A DNA stretch of 64,000 bases from Sebaldella sp. S0638 (GTDB taxonomy: Bacteria; Fusobacteriota; Fusobacteriia; Fusobacteriales; Leptotrichiaceae). Under the pieces are notes generated by a model. The model was not told where the DNA came from, searched no databases, and saw nothing but the letters and a program-made list of their open reading frames with translations. The translations under genes were made by a program, and so were the position numbers. The stretch spans positions 1 to 64,000 of the forward strand of contig NZ_JAMZGM010000007.1 of the NCBI RefSeq assembly GCF_024158605.1, read 5' to 3'. Shown here one piece after another: positions 18,288 through 27,963 of the stretch; the stretch's first letter is position 1; every line of letters starts with the position of its first letter.

Positions 18288-21200
18288 CTAAAATACTGCC
18301 TTTAATGTTACACCTGCTCTGTAATCATTTTCTTTATTATCACCTGTAAAATATTCCCCTGTAATAAATATTCCATATCTGTCTTCTACTTCTACCCCTA
18401 GTGCCGCCTTTGTTCTAAATGTGCCTTTTTCGTCCTGCGGTTTTGATAATTTATGGTAATCATTTTCCACCGCAATTAATTTTGCTCTTTCTCTCTCATT
18501 CAAATCTGCTAGTTCATACTCATATGCTACATCCAATGTACCTTTCAGTTTTACTCCGGAATTTTTCCCCAGAGATACTGCACCTTTCACTTCTACTCCT
18601 GCTCTTGGCTTAGCACTCCAAGCGTCGTTTCCTTCCACTTCCAGTTTCTCAAGCCCGCTTTCACTAAATGTCGGTCTTGTTACATACATTGCCCTGAATG
18701 CACCATATGGCATTATGCTGGCATCTTTGCTTATTTTGAATTCTTTACCAAGAATATTGTCACTTGTTATACTATATGTCTCATATGTTCCGTTCATTTC
18801 TGATCTTCCAAGCGGAGAAGGCCAGTCAATATTTCTGTCTACATTATGGATACTTACTCTTCCTGTGATATCATTTCTTATTTCCCAGTCACTGGCTTTA
18901 TATTTATTATGTACTCCAAGCTGTACTGTATCTACCCATTCCTCACTGCTGTTTCCGTCATTAAATTCAAATCCTGTACGTAAATATCCCAGTGAATATC
19001 CGAATGTGTGTCTGTAAGTTCTTTCTACTTCACGAAGTGCGAGTATTCCTGTAGTCGTATAGTTATAACCAGTTACTCCGTCTGTTTCTTCTCTGTTTTT
19101 ACCTTTTCCTGCTATTACACTTAGTTTTACATTTTCTTTTGTATTATTAGCTGAATCCTGCAATAAGTGTAATGAGTTTTCAAATGCTCCTGCTATATCA
19201 TTTTCTCTTTGATTGATATTAGCATATACATTTCCTGCCAGACTTGCCATTATGTGTCTGAAATTTTCCTCATTTGGTATATATGCTGTTTTATTATATA
19301 TCTCTACCCCGTCACCTGAAGCACTCAGATAATTATTTTCCAATGCAGTACCAAAATCTTCAAACCATAACCCGTCTGTAAACTCTGTAAATGCTTTTCT
19401 TGACATATATACATCTGAACCGCTTCCTGTGGCATGAGGTGTTGCTTCCCACAGAAGTGATCCGCTTATAAAGTCATATTTTCCTGACGTTGCCTGAATT
19501 ACACCCTCCAGTTTATAAACATTGGCAATTGTACCGTCTGCGAATCCCGGAAGTATAACAATAGGCTTAGAAGTCAATATCTCGTCAGCTATTATTGATG
19601 TTCCCGATAATTCGAAGTCATAGTCAGGATTTGTTGATGGCTGTACTGATGAAGGATCAGGCTTTATCATTACCTGTATTCCGTCTAATGCCAATACACC
19701 GTTAGTTTTTATTATCCCAGCATTTATCAGCGACGGAAGTGTATGAGCGTTTCCTACTGAATGTATTGTATTATCAGATATACCATTTATAACAGCTGTT
19801 CCTGAACCCACACTATGAAGCGGATCTGTCGGATCTGACGACACAAATAACTGTCCGTCACCGTAAATATTTATAGTACCAGTATTAGTAATTATAGTTC
19901 CAAGATTACCGTACATTCCTATAGCTCCGCTGCCTGTTATATTTATAGTCCCGTTATTTATTATTTCGGAACCGTCTCCTTTACCTGCCATTCCTATTGC
20001 ATTATTACCTGTTACATTAATAACTCCTGTTGATTCATTAGTTATTACTCCGCCTTCTGTATACATACCAGTAGAGTAATCTCCGTTTGTTGTTACTGTA
20101 CCAAAGTTATTTGCAGTTCCGCCTTTGGCTACTATTCCGTATCCTCCGTAACCTGCTGTTACATTAGCACCTGCATGGTTTATAATTGCTGCATTTTCGC
20201 CGTATATTCCTACTGAGTATTTACTATTTTGAACATCAACATCTGTTGTTCCCGAAATAAATAAAATATCTGAATTACCTACAGCTACTGTTCCATAGTT
20301 ATCTACTGTTCCTCCATAGTTATAAATACCTACATTATTATTTCCTGCTGTACCTGATATAGTACCGTTATTTATCATAACTGCACCGCCAATGCCGCTT
20401 GAAGGATCCTGTGCCATATAGAAAGCTACATTATCAGAACCAGTCATTGTTACATTGCCGTTATTAGTTACTGCTGTTCCTTCTGTACTGTACATATATA
20501 CAGAGTCACTTCCAAGAGTGCTGTTAGTTCCTGCATTATTTGTCAATGAACCGCCTTTTTGTATGAACCCGTAGTTACCATTCCCTATATTCAGATCTGC
20601 AGAATTAGTAACTGCAGAAGATATACCATATACAGCCACTGCTCCGTTTGTTCCCATATTTATTATTGAGCCTGCATTCAGATTAACAATACCGTTTGTT
20701 GAATATATTCCTATTCCTAAATCTCCGATATTTGATGTACCGTTATTATTAACTGTTCCTCCTGCATTGTAAATACCTATTGATCCTGCCCCTGATGTCA
20801 CTGTCCCGGAGTTTGTTACTGTACTCCCGGCTATATTACTGTATATACCTATGCTTGGGTCTGACAGATTTGTTGAATCTCCTACTTTTATCTGTCCGCC
20901 CGCATTATTATTTATAGACTGACTAATTGTTCCAACAGAATATATTCCTATTGATTTATCACCTGTTAAATCTATAATTCCGCTGTTATTTACAGCACCT
21001 GTATTATTATTTGAAAATAATCCCACTGAACCTGTTCCTGTACTTGTAATATTTCCAGAACTCATGTTATCAATGTTTAATCCGTCTTTTAGATATATTC
21101 CCTGTGATCCTGCACCTACAGTTATAGAACCGCTGTTTAACACAAATGATCCGCTTCCTGAAGTCATCAGTCCTGCTGAACCTGTTCCCACAGATATTGA

Positions 21201-24200
21201 ACCTTTGTTGCTTATTCTTGAACCGTTCTTCCCGTATATCCCAGCCGAAGTATCCCCGAGAATAATAATCCCGTTATTTTCTCCGTCTGTGTTAGCAGTC
21301 ATTCCTGATGGCAGAGTTCCAGAATATTGTTTATCCAGCGCGATAGCAGCTACATTCACAGCGCCCGGAGCCGCAGTTATTGTAGAACCGTTTAGGTATA
21401 CTGCAGAATTTTCTCCTGCTACCAGTGTCCCGTCAGAAGCAAGACCGGCATTTCCTGTATACTCCAGTGAACCGCCTTTCATACTTCCCAGTGTATAAGT
21501 AGAACCTGCCGCAGAACTAACAGTAAAGTTGTTATTTATTACTGCTCCCGGAATTGTATCCATATAGAATAATACTACATTTTGCCCGTTTACATCTATA
21601 TTTCCTGTTCCGCTTAATAAGTTTGTATCTCCTTCAAGGTATAGACCAAGTGCGTTATTCCCGTGAAGGTTTATATTTGTTCCGCTAAGGTTAAGGTCAC
21701 TGTCTTTAGCATATATTCCAATTCCGTTATTACCTACAGTTATTGTAGAACCTGTATCATTTACAGTTCCTTTATTTACGTAAACACCGATTGCATCTGT
21801 TACATTGCCGAGATTTATTGTTCCTCCGCTTAATGTTACTATTGCATCTCCTTTTGTTCCGCCTGTTCTGTTTGTATTAGAATATATACCTATTGTTCCT
21901 GATCCGCCTGTTCCTGTTATACTTCCGGAATTTGTTATCTGTATTAATCCTCCGCCGTATGTCCCGGTATTAGCAGGATCCTGATGGCTCACTCCGTAAA
22001 TACCTACACCCTGATCGCCGATTGTTATGCTTCCTGTGTTTAATGTAACTGTTCCGTTTTCACCATATATACCGAAGCTTTCTCTTCCTGTTGCTGATAT
22101 AGTATTACTGTTTGTTATATTACCGTTATTAGCGTATATTGCAACTGAACCATCCCCTGTGAGACTCACTGTGCTGTTATTTACCATATTGTTATATGTT
22201 ACACCTGTCACAGATGAGAAGTTATCTGCCATAGCTACCTGATTAGCCAGACTTCCTGAGATTACAGCATTATTTGTGATACCTATCAGAGATTTTTCAA
22301 TTGTATTATATGCATCAGTAGAATCATTCAGATTTACATTTTGATCCACTGTCAGTGTTCCTTCCAGAAGGGAAGCTATATTCCCGCCGTTCAGAGTTAT
22401 ACTTTTGAAAATAGAACCAATTGATCCGAAACTTAAAGATGATAAAGCAGAATTTGCATTTTGCAGTGCCATTAATGTGGCATCCTGTGAAAGCACTACA
22501 TCCATATTAGTATTCAAACCTGAATAATATGTACTAAAGTAACTTGAAATTCCCATTGAGCCGTCTACTATAAATCCTGTTGATCCAGACTGTAAATTCA
22601 AAGTGCTTCCTGATGTAAAGTTAGTTTTTGTTCCTGAGTCTTTGGCTATCGAGAAGATTGAACCATTTCCCACAGTAAAGTTCGCACCTGCTGTGTTTAT
22701 TGTCCCTCCTCCTGAATTATATAAAAGCACTCCGTTTGTTCCTACTTCATATGTTCCGCCTGTTGTTCCCAGAGTAATTGTTCCGTTGTCATTATAAACA
22801 CCGATTGATTTATCTCCTGTAGCATAAACATCTACATTATTACTTGTTCCCAGATTCAAATTTGCCCCGCCTTTTACATAAAGTGTGGCACTTTCGTCTC
22901 CCGTTGCTTTAAAACTATGGTTTCCTCCTGTAGTTCCCGTTAGCGTTGTTCCTGCATCAGTAAGAACTATCCCGTGTGATTCTTTTCCATTTGTTTCTAT
23001 GTTATTCGACCCGAGAAGATTTATTTTCCCTCCTGATTTAGCTATTAATGCTATAGTACCGTCTATAGGTGAAGAGGCTGATCCCACTGTTATATGAGGG
23101 TATAAATTCAATACAGAATCACTGCTGTCTACTATTATTCCAGTATTGTCTACACCTTTATTTATATTAATTACTGAATATTCATCATTATCAAGTGTTA
23201 ACGTTCCTTTACTTATATAAGCCAGTGAACTGTTTTTAGCATAATCCCCGAACAGCAATTCATAATCCTTTATTCTATAGTTTAGCGAAGCATTGTTTAC
23301 ATATAATCCAATTGCTCCTTCTACAAAATTTTCATCGTTTCCGGCTGCATTTCCTGCATATCGGTTTTTTTCATCTCCGATAGTCACTCTTATTTCTGCT
23401 GCCTGAGGATCATATTGTCCCGCTGCAAGGTTTCCATAGCCGCTGTCCATTATTTGTGCCAGTTCCACACCTATACTGGAATCTCCGTTTATTCTTACAG
23501 GAGTTTTCAGTACAAGTTTTGAAGAGGAAAGAGTATTTGCTCCTGCACCTGCAGTCTTCACTCCTACACTGTTTCTACCATACAGAACCACATCACCTTC
23601 ATTATATATAGAAAGATGTGCTGCACTCGTATTTGCATAGTTAAATGCTATACTTTCCTTAGCCTGTAACTCTATTAATCCTGTATCAGCGTTATAAAAT
23701 TCCAGTCTTCTTGCAGCTGTAGAACCGTTTACAGTGAATGAAAACGCTACGTGTCTTCTTCCTCCGTCTGTAAAGTTTTCATCATACAATCCTTTTATTA
23801 TTCCTTCGTTTCTTACAGTAGGGCTGAAACTTCCGCTGTGCATCTGCAATGAAATCATAAGCAGAGAATTTCCGTTTCCTTTGATTGTTCCCTGATTCAG
23901 CAATTCACCGTATTTATCATATGTTCCCCAGCTTGTAAGCTGATTTCCGTAATAGTCATAGTCATAATTGTGATAAGTTGTTCTTGAACCGTGAGGATCG
24001 TATTGAATCAAATGCGGCAATGTTGAATTATACGTGTCGCTGACATTACTTGTCATTGATATAGTAAAGTTCGGACCAAATGTTACACGGTCAGCTCCTG
24101 TTATTTCATACAGAGCCGGTACAGAACCAGATACAGTTATCAATCCGCTTCCTTCATTTGTCATTGAATTAGTACCTGAAGCCCAGTTAGAAGTTCCTGT

Positions 24201-25025
24201 AAGATTATTATACGAATATGTTGTCAGATACTGACTGTTCCATGATCCTGATAATTCTCCCTCGGAAAAATTATAATTCCCTACAAATGATGTTGCTCCT
24301 GCAGGATCTGATGTACTGGCATTCCCCAGACTGTTAAAGCTGTCATCTCCGTTTCCGGTAGACGGTACAGCTACAGTAAATGTACTGATTACCGGTACTG
24401 ACGGAATAATTATATCTGGAATGTTAATAGAAAATGTATCTACCTCCACATTTGCCGTAATTACCTTTGTAGGATCTTTAGGTGCTGCAAAGGTAGGGTT
24501 AAAGCTCAATTCCGGAATTTCTGACAATGCCAGCTGTACAGGCTCTCTTGTAAGCCCTCTGAGCGGAATGCTTACTCCCAGATTTATATCTTTTGCTTTC
24601 TGTAAAGCCTGATACCCTTTTCCTGCAAGTCCTCCCACAGATCCGCTTGTTGCTACATAATTACCTTCTGCATCATAATATCCGGATACCTGTGAATGAT
24701 ATCTTGCATTTTCTTTGCTATTGTCTACGCCTTTTCCGTGTTCATCATAAAATCCCGTGAAAAATACCTGCCATTCAAGGTATTCTGGTTTTACTATATA
24801 ATCACCCTGTAAGTGTAAATCCTTTAATTCTATATTTCTTTGTTTGAGTATTCGTTCTATTGTTTGATAATTTTTTTCATTGCTTTTACCTTGTTCTATA
24901 TTTCTTACTACGTTATTATACATTCTGTCATAACGCGGTGATGGTGCTGTATCTCCCTTTGCATAAGCTGACAATACCGCATTCAATGCCAGAAATAATA
25001 CTAACATTTTTTTTCCTTTTTTCAT
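18288..25025 (-). CDS. giant autotransporter adhesin-like protein
   Basis: 2245 residues. A signal peptide (MLVLFLALNAVLSAYA) is followed by the fusobacterial-type head region (GKSNEKNYQTIERILKQRN, LQGDYIVKPEYLEWQVFF). A long beta-helix-like passenger follows with dozens of variants of the pattern NSGSI..G..S.GIY(S/G) and NNGTI..TG...IGMYG (about residues 450-1900). The C-terminal ~290 residues form the autotransporter barrel (LSVIAGKGKNREETD, TGILALREVERTYRHTFGYSLGYLRTGFEF, ending VTLKAVF with terminal Phe). It should translocate its passenger to the cell surface for adhesion or autoaggregation. It follows three small exported genes by 17 bases, so it is the last gene of an operon. Passenger repeats invite recombination with the short paralogue at 63-1484. 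Confidence 0.95.
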   Translation of the reverse strand: MKKGKKMLVLFLALNAVLSAYAKGDTAPSPRYDRMYNNVVRNIEQGKSNEKNYQTIERILKQRNIELKDLHLQGDYIVKPEYLEWQVFFTGFYDEHGKGVDNSKENARYHSQVSGYYDAEGNYVATSGSVGGLAGKGYQALQKAKDINLGVSIPLRGLTREPVQLALSEIPELSFNPTFAAPKDPTKVITANVEVDTFSINIPDIIIPSVPVISTFTVAVPSTGNGDDSFNSLGNASTSDPAGATSFVGNYNFSEGELSGSWNSQYLTTYSYNNLTGTSNWASGTNSMTNEGSGLITVSGSVPALYEITGADRVTFGPNFTISMTSNVSDTYNSTLPHLIQYDPHGSRTTYHNYDYDYYGNQLTSWGTYDKYGELLNQGTIKGNGNSLLMISLQMHSGSFSPTVRNEGIIKGLYDENFTDGGRRHVAFSFTVNGSTAARRLEFYNADTGLIELQAKESIAFNYANTSAAHLSIYNEGDVVLYGRNSVGVKTAGAGANTLSSSKLVLKTPVRINGDSSIGVELAQIMDSGYGNLAAGQYDPQAAEIRVTIGDEKNRYAGNAAGNDENFVEGAIGLYVNNASLNYRIKDYELLFGDYAKNSSLAYISKGTLTLDNDEYSVININKGVDNTGIIVDSSDSVLNLYPHITVGSASSPIDGTIALIAKSGGKINLLGSNNIETNGKESHGIVLTDAGTTLTGTTGGNHSFKATGDESATLYVKGGANLNLGTSNNVDVYATGDKSIGVYNDNGTITLGTTGGTYEVGTNGVLLYNSGGGTINTAGANFTVGNGSIFSIAKDSGTKTNFTSGSTLNLQSGSTGFIVDGSMGISSYFSTYYSGLNTNMDVVLSQDATLMALQNANSALSSLSFGSIGSIFKSITLNGGNIASLLEGTLTVDQNVNLNDSTDAYNTIEKSLIGITNNAVISGSLANQVAMADNFSSVTGVTYNNMVNNSTVSLTGDGSVAIYANNGNITNSNTISATGRESFGIYGENGTVTLNTGSITIGDQGVGIYGVSHQDPANTGTYGGGLIQITNSGSITGTGGSGTIGIYSNTNRTGGTKGDAIVTLSGGTINLGNVTDAIGVYVNKGTVNDTGSTITVGNNGIGIYAKDSDLNLSGTNINLHGNNALGLYLEGDTNLLSGTGNIDVNGQNVVLFYMDTIPGAVINNNFTVSSAAGSTYTLGSMKGGSLEYTGNAGLASDGTLVAGENSAVYLNGSTITAAPGAVNVAAIALDKQYSGTLPSGMTANTDGENNGIIILGDTSAGIYGKNGSRISNKGSISVGTGSAGLMTSGSGSFVLNSGSITVGAGSQGIYLKDGLNIDNMSSGNITSTGTGSVGLFSNNNTGAVNNSGIIDLTGDKSIGIYSVGTISQSINNNAGGQIKVGDSTNLSDPSIGIYSNIAGSTVTNSGTVTSGAGSIGIYNAGGTVNNNGTSNIGDLGIGIYSTNGIVNLNAGSIINMGTNGAVAVYGISSAVTNSADLNIGNGNYGFIQKGGSLTNNAGTNSTLGSDSVYMYSTEGTAVTNNGNVTMTGSDNVAFYMAQDPSSGIGGAVMINNGTISGTAGNNNVGIYNYGGTVDNYGTVAVGNSDILFISGTTDVDVQNSKYSVGIYGENAAIINHAGANVTAGYGGYGIVAKGGTANNFGTVTTNGDYSTGMYTEGGVITNESTGVINVTGNNAIGMAGKGDGSEIINNGTINITGSGAIGMYGNLGTIITNTGTINIYGDGQLFVSSDPTDPLHSVGSGTAVINGISDNTIHSVGNAHTLPSLINAGIIKTNGVLALDGIQVMIKPDPSSVQPSTNPDYDFELSGTSIIADEILTSKPIVILPGFADGTIANVYKLEGVIQATSGKYDFISGSLLWEATPHATGSGSDVYMSRKAFTEFTDGLWFEDFGTALENNYLSASGDGVEIYNKTAYIPNEENFRHIMASLAGNVYANINQRENDIAGAFENSLHLLQDSANNTKENVKLSVIAGKGKNREETDGVTGYNYTTTGILALREVERTYRHTFGYSLGYLRTGFEFNDGNSSEEWVDTVQLGVHNKYKASDWEIRNDITGRVSIHNVDRNIDWPSPLGRSEMNGTYETYSITSDNILGKEFKISKDASIMPYGAFRAMYVTRPTFSESGLEKLEVEGNDAWSAKPRAGVEVKGAVSLGKNSGVKLKGTLDVAYEYELADLNERERAKLIAVENDYHKLSKPQDEKGTFRTKAALGVEVEDRYGIFITGEYFTGDNKENDYRAGVTLKAVF

Positions 25026-25042
25026 AAATTCTCCTCCTTGAT

Positions 25043-25312
25043 CTACCTTACATTGTTTTCCACCTTATATTGTTCTATTCTGAATAATAAATCCTCTATT
25101 TCCTGTATCTCTTTTACTTTTCTGTCTATCTGTCTGTCTACTTTTGTTATTTCTCTTTCCAGTCTCTGCCCGCTGTTCAGATGCTGTCTCAGATTAATCC
25201 ATTTTCCCCTTGCACCTTCTCTTAGTTCTCTTTTGTATTCATAAGTAGGTGCAGCATTCAGAGCCATACCCCAGAGAGCTCCCAAAGACATAATTATAAT
25301 TGCTTTTTTCAT
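25043..25312 (-). CDS. small exported coiled-coil protein
   Basis: 89 residues. Signal peptide MKKAIIIMSLGALWGMALNA, then about 68 residues that are nearly all charged helix (LEREITKVDRQIDRKVKEIQEIEDLLFRIEQY), predicted coiled coil. It ends 17 bases before the giant autotransporter, with GGAGG-type ribosome sites for both. FadA adhesin of Fusobacterium is also a small exported helical protein, but length and sequence differ enough that I do not equate them. Probably a periplasmic or surface partner of the autotransporter (inference). Confidence 0.8.
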   Translation of the reverse strand: MKKAIIIMSLGALWGMALNAAPTYEYKRELREGARGKWINLRQHLNSGQRLEREITKVDRQIDRKVKEIQEIEDLLFRIEQYKVENNVR

Positions 25313-25322
25313 ATTTCCTCCT

Positions 25323-25595
25323 TTATCTTCTTCTCATTCTTGCTGTTTCATCAGGCAGTAATTCTGCTTCTTCAGCCTTTATTTTATCAAGTGTAGTGTA
25401 CCAGTAACCTCTTTTTTCAGGAAGTGTCACATAAACTGACTCCTGTGCCTTTCTAAGAGCTTTCTCATAAGCCGAGTATTTCCCGTCCTGGTCAAAATCC
25501 TTGGTAATACTGTCTTGTACTGTTCTATCTACTATTATCTCATCAGAAAAACTGAAAAAAGACAGAACGACTACTAACATCATAATCTTTTTCAT
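25323..25595 (-). CDS. small exported hypothetical protein of the autotransporter operon
   Basis: 90 residues from the ATG at 25595. The ATG at 25610 precedes the AGGAGG ribosome site and is therefore unlikely. Signal peptide KKIMMLVVVLSFFSFS, mature part with ITKDFDQDGKYSAYEKALRKAQESVYVTLPEKRGYWY then a charged helix ending in arginines. The DQDGKYSAYE stretch resembles a calcium-binding loop, which is speculative. Eleven bases separate it from the next gene. No named family recognised. Confidence 0.75.
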   Translation of the reverse strand: MKKIMMLVVVLSFFSFSDEIIVDRTVQDSITKDFDQDGKYSAYEKALRKAQESVYVTLPEKRGYWYTTLDKIKAEEAELLPDETARMRRR

Positions 25596-25606
25596 ATTAA
25601 TCCTCC

Positions 25607-25804
25607 TCATTTTTTGGTCTTTTTCAAATATTTTAAGACTTTATTGTATTCTGTTTTATGCCATGCAAGGTCTTTTTTTTCCTTATAACTTTCGATTTTT
25701 TCAGCTCTTTCGGCTTCCGAAGCGAAATCAGTTTTTACATTTTTATTTTCCGCTGCTGATGCTGCACCGAATATTATAAGGAATGTAAATAATGCTGTTC
25801 TCAT
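25607..25804 (-). CDS. tiny exported hypothetical protein, first gene of the autotransporter operon
   Basis: 65 residues. Signal peptide (MRTALFTFLIIFGAASAA) and a lysine/glutamate-rich tail of about 46 residues (AERAEKIESYKEKKDLAWHKTEYNKVLKYLKKTKK), helical. AAAGGAG ribosome site. Together with the next two genes it makes a set of three small helical exported proteins ahead of one autotransporter. No family recognised. Confidence 0.7.
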   Translation of the reverse strand: MRTALFTFLIIFGAASAAENKNVKTDFASEAERAEKIESYKEKKDLAWHKTEYNKVLKYLKKTKK

Positions 25805-26224
25805 ACATTACTCCTTTCCAGATTTGTTTAGAATAATTCTCCATGATAATTTTGCCTGTTAAATTGATACATACCTATTCATAAATTATATTTTCCACGA
25901 ATTATCAAATGTACGATAAGAAAAGAGAAGTCAGACAAATAAATAATTGATTTTTAAAACTAAAATTTATTATAAACTGCTTATTTTTACTTTTTAGTGA
26001 ACTTGATATCCGTAGAATTTCATACGAACATAAAGCAAAACTAACCCACTTTTTTTTACATCGGAACACTCTATATTTCCAACTGATTCATAAAGAATAT
26101 AAAACGAACACTCAATTAAAATTGTGCTATTTTTCACAACAACCTCAGTTGAAAAATAAATGATCCTGAATTTTCTAAAGCAACACTTCTACTTTTATTT
26201 TATTATTATAAAAATGTTCAATTT
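25805..26224. other. long 5' leader of the autotransporter operon
   Basis: About 410 bases between the predicted transcript start and the first small gene. No open frame with a ribosome site and no strong hairpin was seen. The length is unusual for this window and may host regulation. Confidence 0.45.
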
Positions 26225-26253
26225 ATTTTATCAGATGCTATTTTATTTGTCAA
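26225..26253 (-). promoter_or_regulatory. candidate promoter of the autotransporter operon
   Basis: Minus strand TTGACA (26253-26248), 17-base spacer, TAAAAT (26230-26225). The stretch 26254-26515 upstream of it shows nothing further. Confidence 0.7.
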
Positions 26254-26515
26254 ACATTTTTTATTATTCTTAATCCATAGTTTAATATAAAATAATCAAA
26301 AAATTTTCATCATACTATCTTTAGTCTTTTATTTATTATACCTAAGAATAATTATTTTATAATTCTATATATTAAAATTTTAATATTGTATATGAAAATT
26401 TATCAACAATTTCTATTTTATTTTTTTGTAAAAAGACTGTATTTTAATAGTACTTTTCACATTATTCAAAATAAAATGAACCTCACGGCTCATTCTATTT
26501 TACATCTTTTTGCTT

Positions 26516-26890
26516 TTACAGTGTCCCCCATATCATTATTTCATCTGAACTTCTTTTTTTTTCAAGAATCCAGTTACAGAATTTTTCTATAAATTTCTTC
26601 AGTTCTGCATCCTTATATATTTTTTGCTGTAAATCAATTAATATTTTTCCCCATTCTGTAACAGGGATACAATTCATTCCGCAAGCATCAAAAAATTCCT
26701 GTATCTCTTTTGTTTCAGGGTCTGTAAATGGATAAATATTTTTTACGGACTCTATTATATATTCAAAGTCTGATGAATGAATAAATATGTGATCTTCCTC
26801 CTTTATTTCATCCCATCTTTCATTGAATTTTGCTGAAAATAATATAAATCCGTATTTTTCCTCTCCGGGGTTGTACATCAGTTTTTTCAT
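26516..26890 (-). CDS. hypothetical cytoplasmic protein
   Basis: 124 residues from the ATG at 26890. A TTG three codons upstream sits too near the AAGGGG ribosome site. Acidic, no signal or membrane segment. Visible features: EKYGFILFSAKFNERWDEIKEEDHIFIHSSDFEYIIESVKNIYP, and ITEWGKI-like VTEWGKILIDLQQ, ending in EKFCNWILEKKRSSDEIMIWGTL. The pattern suggests an immunity-like or SMI1-like small fold, but I do not recognise a family. It follows the PstS-like gene by 20 bases and is likely cotranscribed with it. Confidence 0.65.
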   Translation of the reverse strand: MKKLMYNPGEEKYGFILFSAKFNERWDEIKEEDHIFIHSSDFEYIIESVKNIYPFTDPETKEIQEFFDACGMNCIPVTEWGKILIDLQQKIYKDAELKKFIEKFCNWILEKKRSSDEIMIWGTL

Positions 26891-26910
26891 AACAAACAAT
26901 TCCCCTTTGT

Positions 26911-27918
26911 TTACTTTATCGGTACATACCCTGTTTTCTCTACCACTTTCTGACCTTCATCACTTAATATCCATTTTATCAGCATATCAAGATTTTTATT
27001 TTTCACGTCTTTTCGTGTAACAAGGTAAAAGTCTACTGTATAAGGATATTTCTCTGTTTTTATATTTTCCTTTGACGGCTCAATACCATTTATTGATAAA
27101 AGTCTTATATTATCATTTTTATTCATCCCTGTTACATAATATCTAAAAGAATATCCTATTGAATTCCTGTAGTTTCTGTAATTTGCCACTCCGTTAACTA
27201 TTCCGCCCATAAACTCATAATATTCTTCCTCCAGCGGCAAAGCCATCTGTATTCCATTCATTACCTTATTTTCCATGACTGTCTGGCTTCCTGAATTTTC
27301 AGGACGCTGAAATGCCATAATTTTCGATCTTTTCCCGCCTACCTTTTTCCAATTCTTAATTTTTTTTGTATATATATCTTGTATCTGCTCTACACTTAGA
27401 TTGGTTACAGGATTTTCCTTATTAACCAAAAATACAAAAGCTTCTTTTCCCAAAGGAATCAATTCCAGCTCCACTCCTGATTTTTTAGCCATTTCAAGCT
27501 GTTTTTTTGACGGTTCTGCTACAAATATAGCATCTACTTCCTTATTTATCAGTCTCTCATATGCAACAGGCGTAGTATTGCATTGTACATAATCCTTAAT
27601 AGTTTCCTCATCAAGCCCTTTATAAATTGCCTGTACTATAGAACCATACACCGGGTATGCTGCTGTTGCACCGTCTAATCGGGGATAGTTATTTTCTATG
27701 CTGATTTCAGGCTTTTTCTCAAATACGTACAGTCTGTTTCTTTCTGAAAAAGGATCATAAACCCATTCAGGAAACCCGTCCGCTATCTCTTCCACAGAGG
27801 CATCTCTTCTCAGCTTTCCGGAATTATGCACATATTTATATACTCCTACACATATTTTGCTTAGTATTACCAGTAATATAAATGCTAAAATGAAAAATAT
27901 TACTTTTTTCTTACTCAT
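26911..27918 (-). CDS. PstS-like periplasmic binding protein, membrane-anchored paralogue
   Basis: 335 residues. N-terminal membrane segment (VIFFILAFILLVILSKICVGVY), so probably anchored in the inner membrane facing the periplasm. A type-2 binding-protein domain of the PstS class follows (PRLDGATAAYPVYGSIVQAIYKGL, VDAIFVAEPSKKQLEMAKKSGVELELIPLGKEAFVFLVNKENPV, IQDIYTKKIKNWKKVGG, QRPENSGSQTVME). PstS proteins bind phosphate for an ABC importer, but no Pst membrane or ATPase genes are nearby, so ligand and role are open. It is a tandem paralogue of the next gene upstream. Confidence 0.85.
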   Translation of the reverse strand: MSKKKVIFFILAFILLVILSKICVGVYKYVHNSGKLRRDASVEEIADGFPEWVYDPFSERNRLYVFEKKPEISIENNYPRLDGATAAYPVYGSIVQAIYKGLDEETIKDYVQCNTTPVAYERLINKEVDAIFVAEPSKKQLEMAKKSGVELELIPLGKEAFVFLVNKENPVTNLSVEQIQDIYTKKIKNWKKVGGKRSKIMAFQRPENSGSQTVMENKVMNGIQMALPLEEEYYEFMGGIVNGVANYRNYRNSIGYSFRYYVTGMNKNDNIRLLSINGIEPSKENIKTEKYPYTVDFYLVTRKDVKNKNLDMLIKWILSDEGQKVVEKTGYVPIK

Positions 27919-27963
27919 TATTCCTCCTGATTTTCATTTTTGTTATTTAATAAAATGTCTTAT

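Noticed and set aside
21064-21498. 144-residue open frame on the plus strand within the giant autotransporter
   Set aside because: It is antisense to the repeat passenger, proline-rich from the reverse reading of Gly/Ser codons, and has no ribosome site or family signature.
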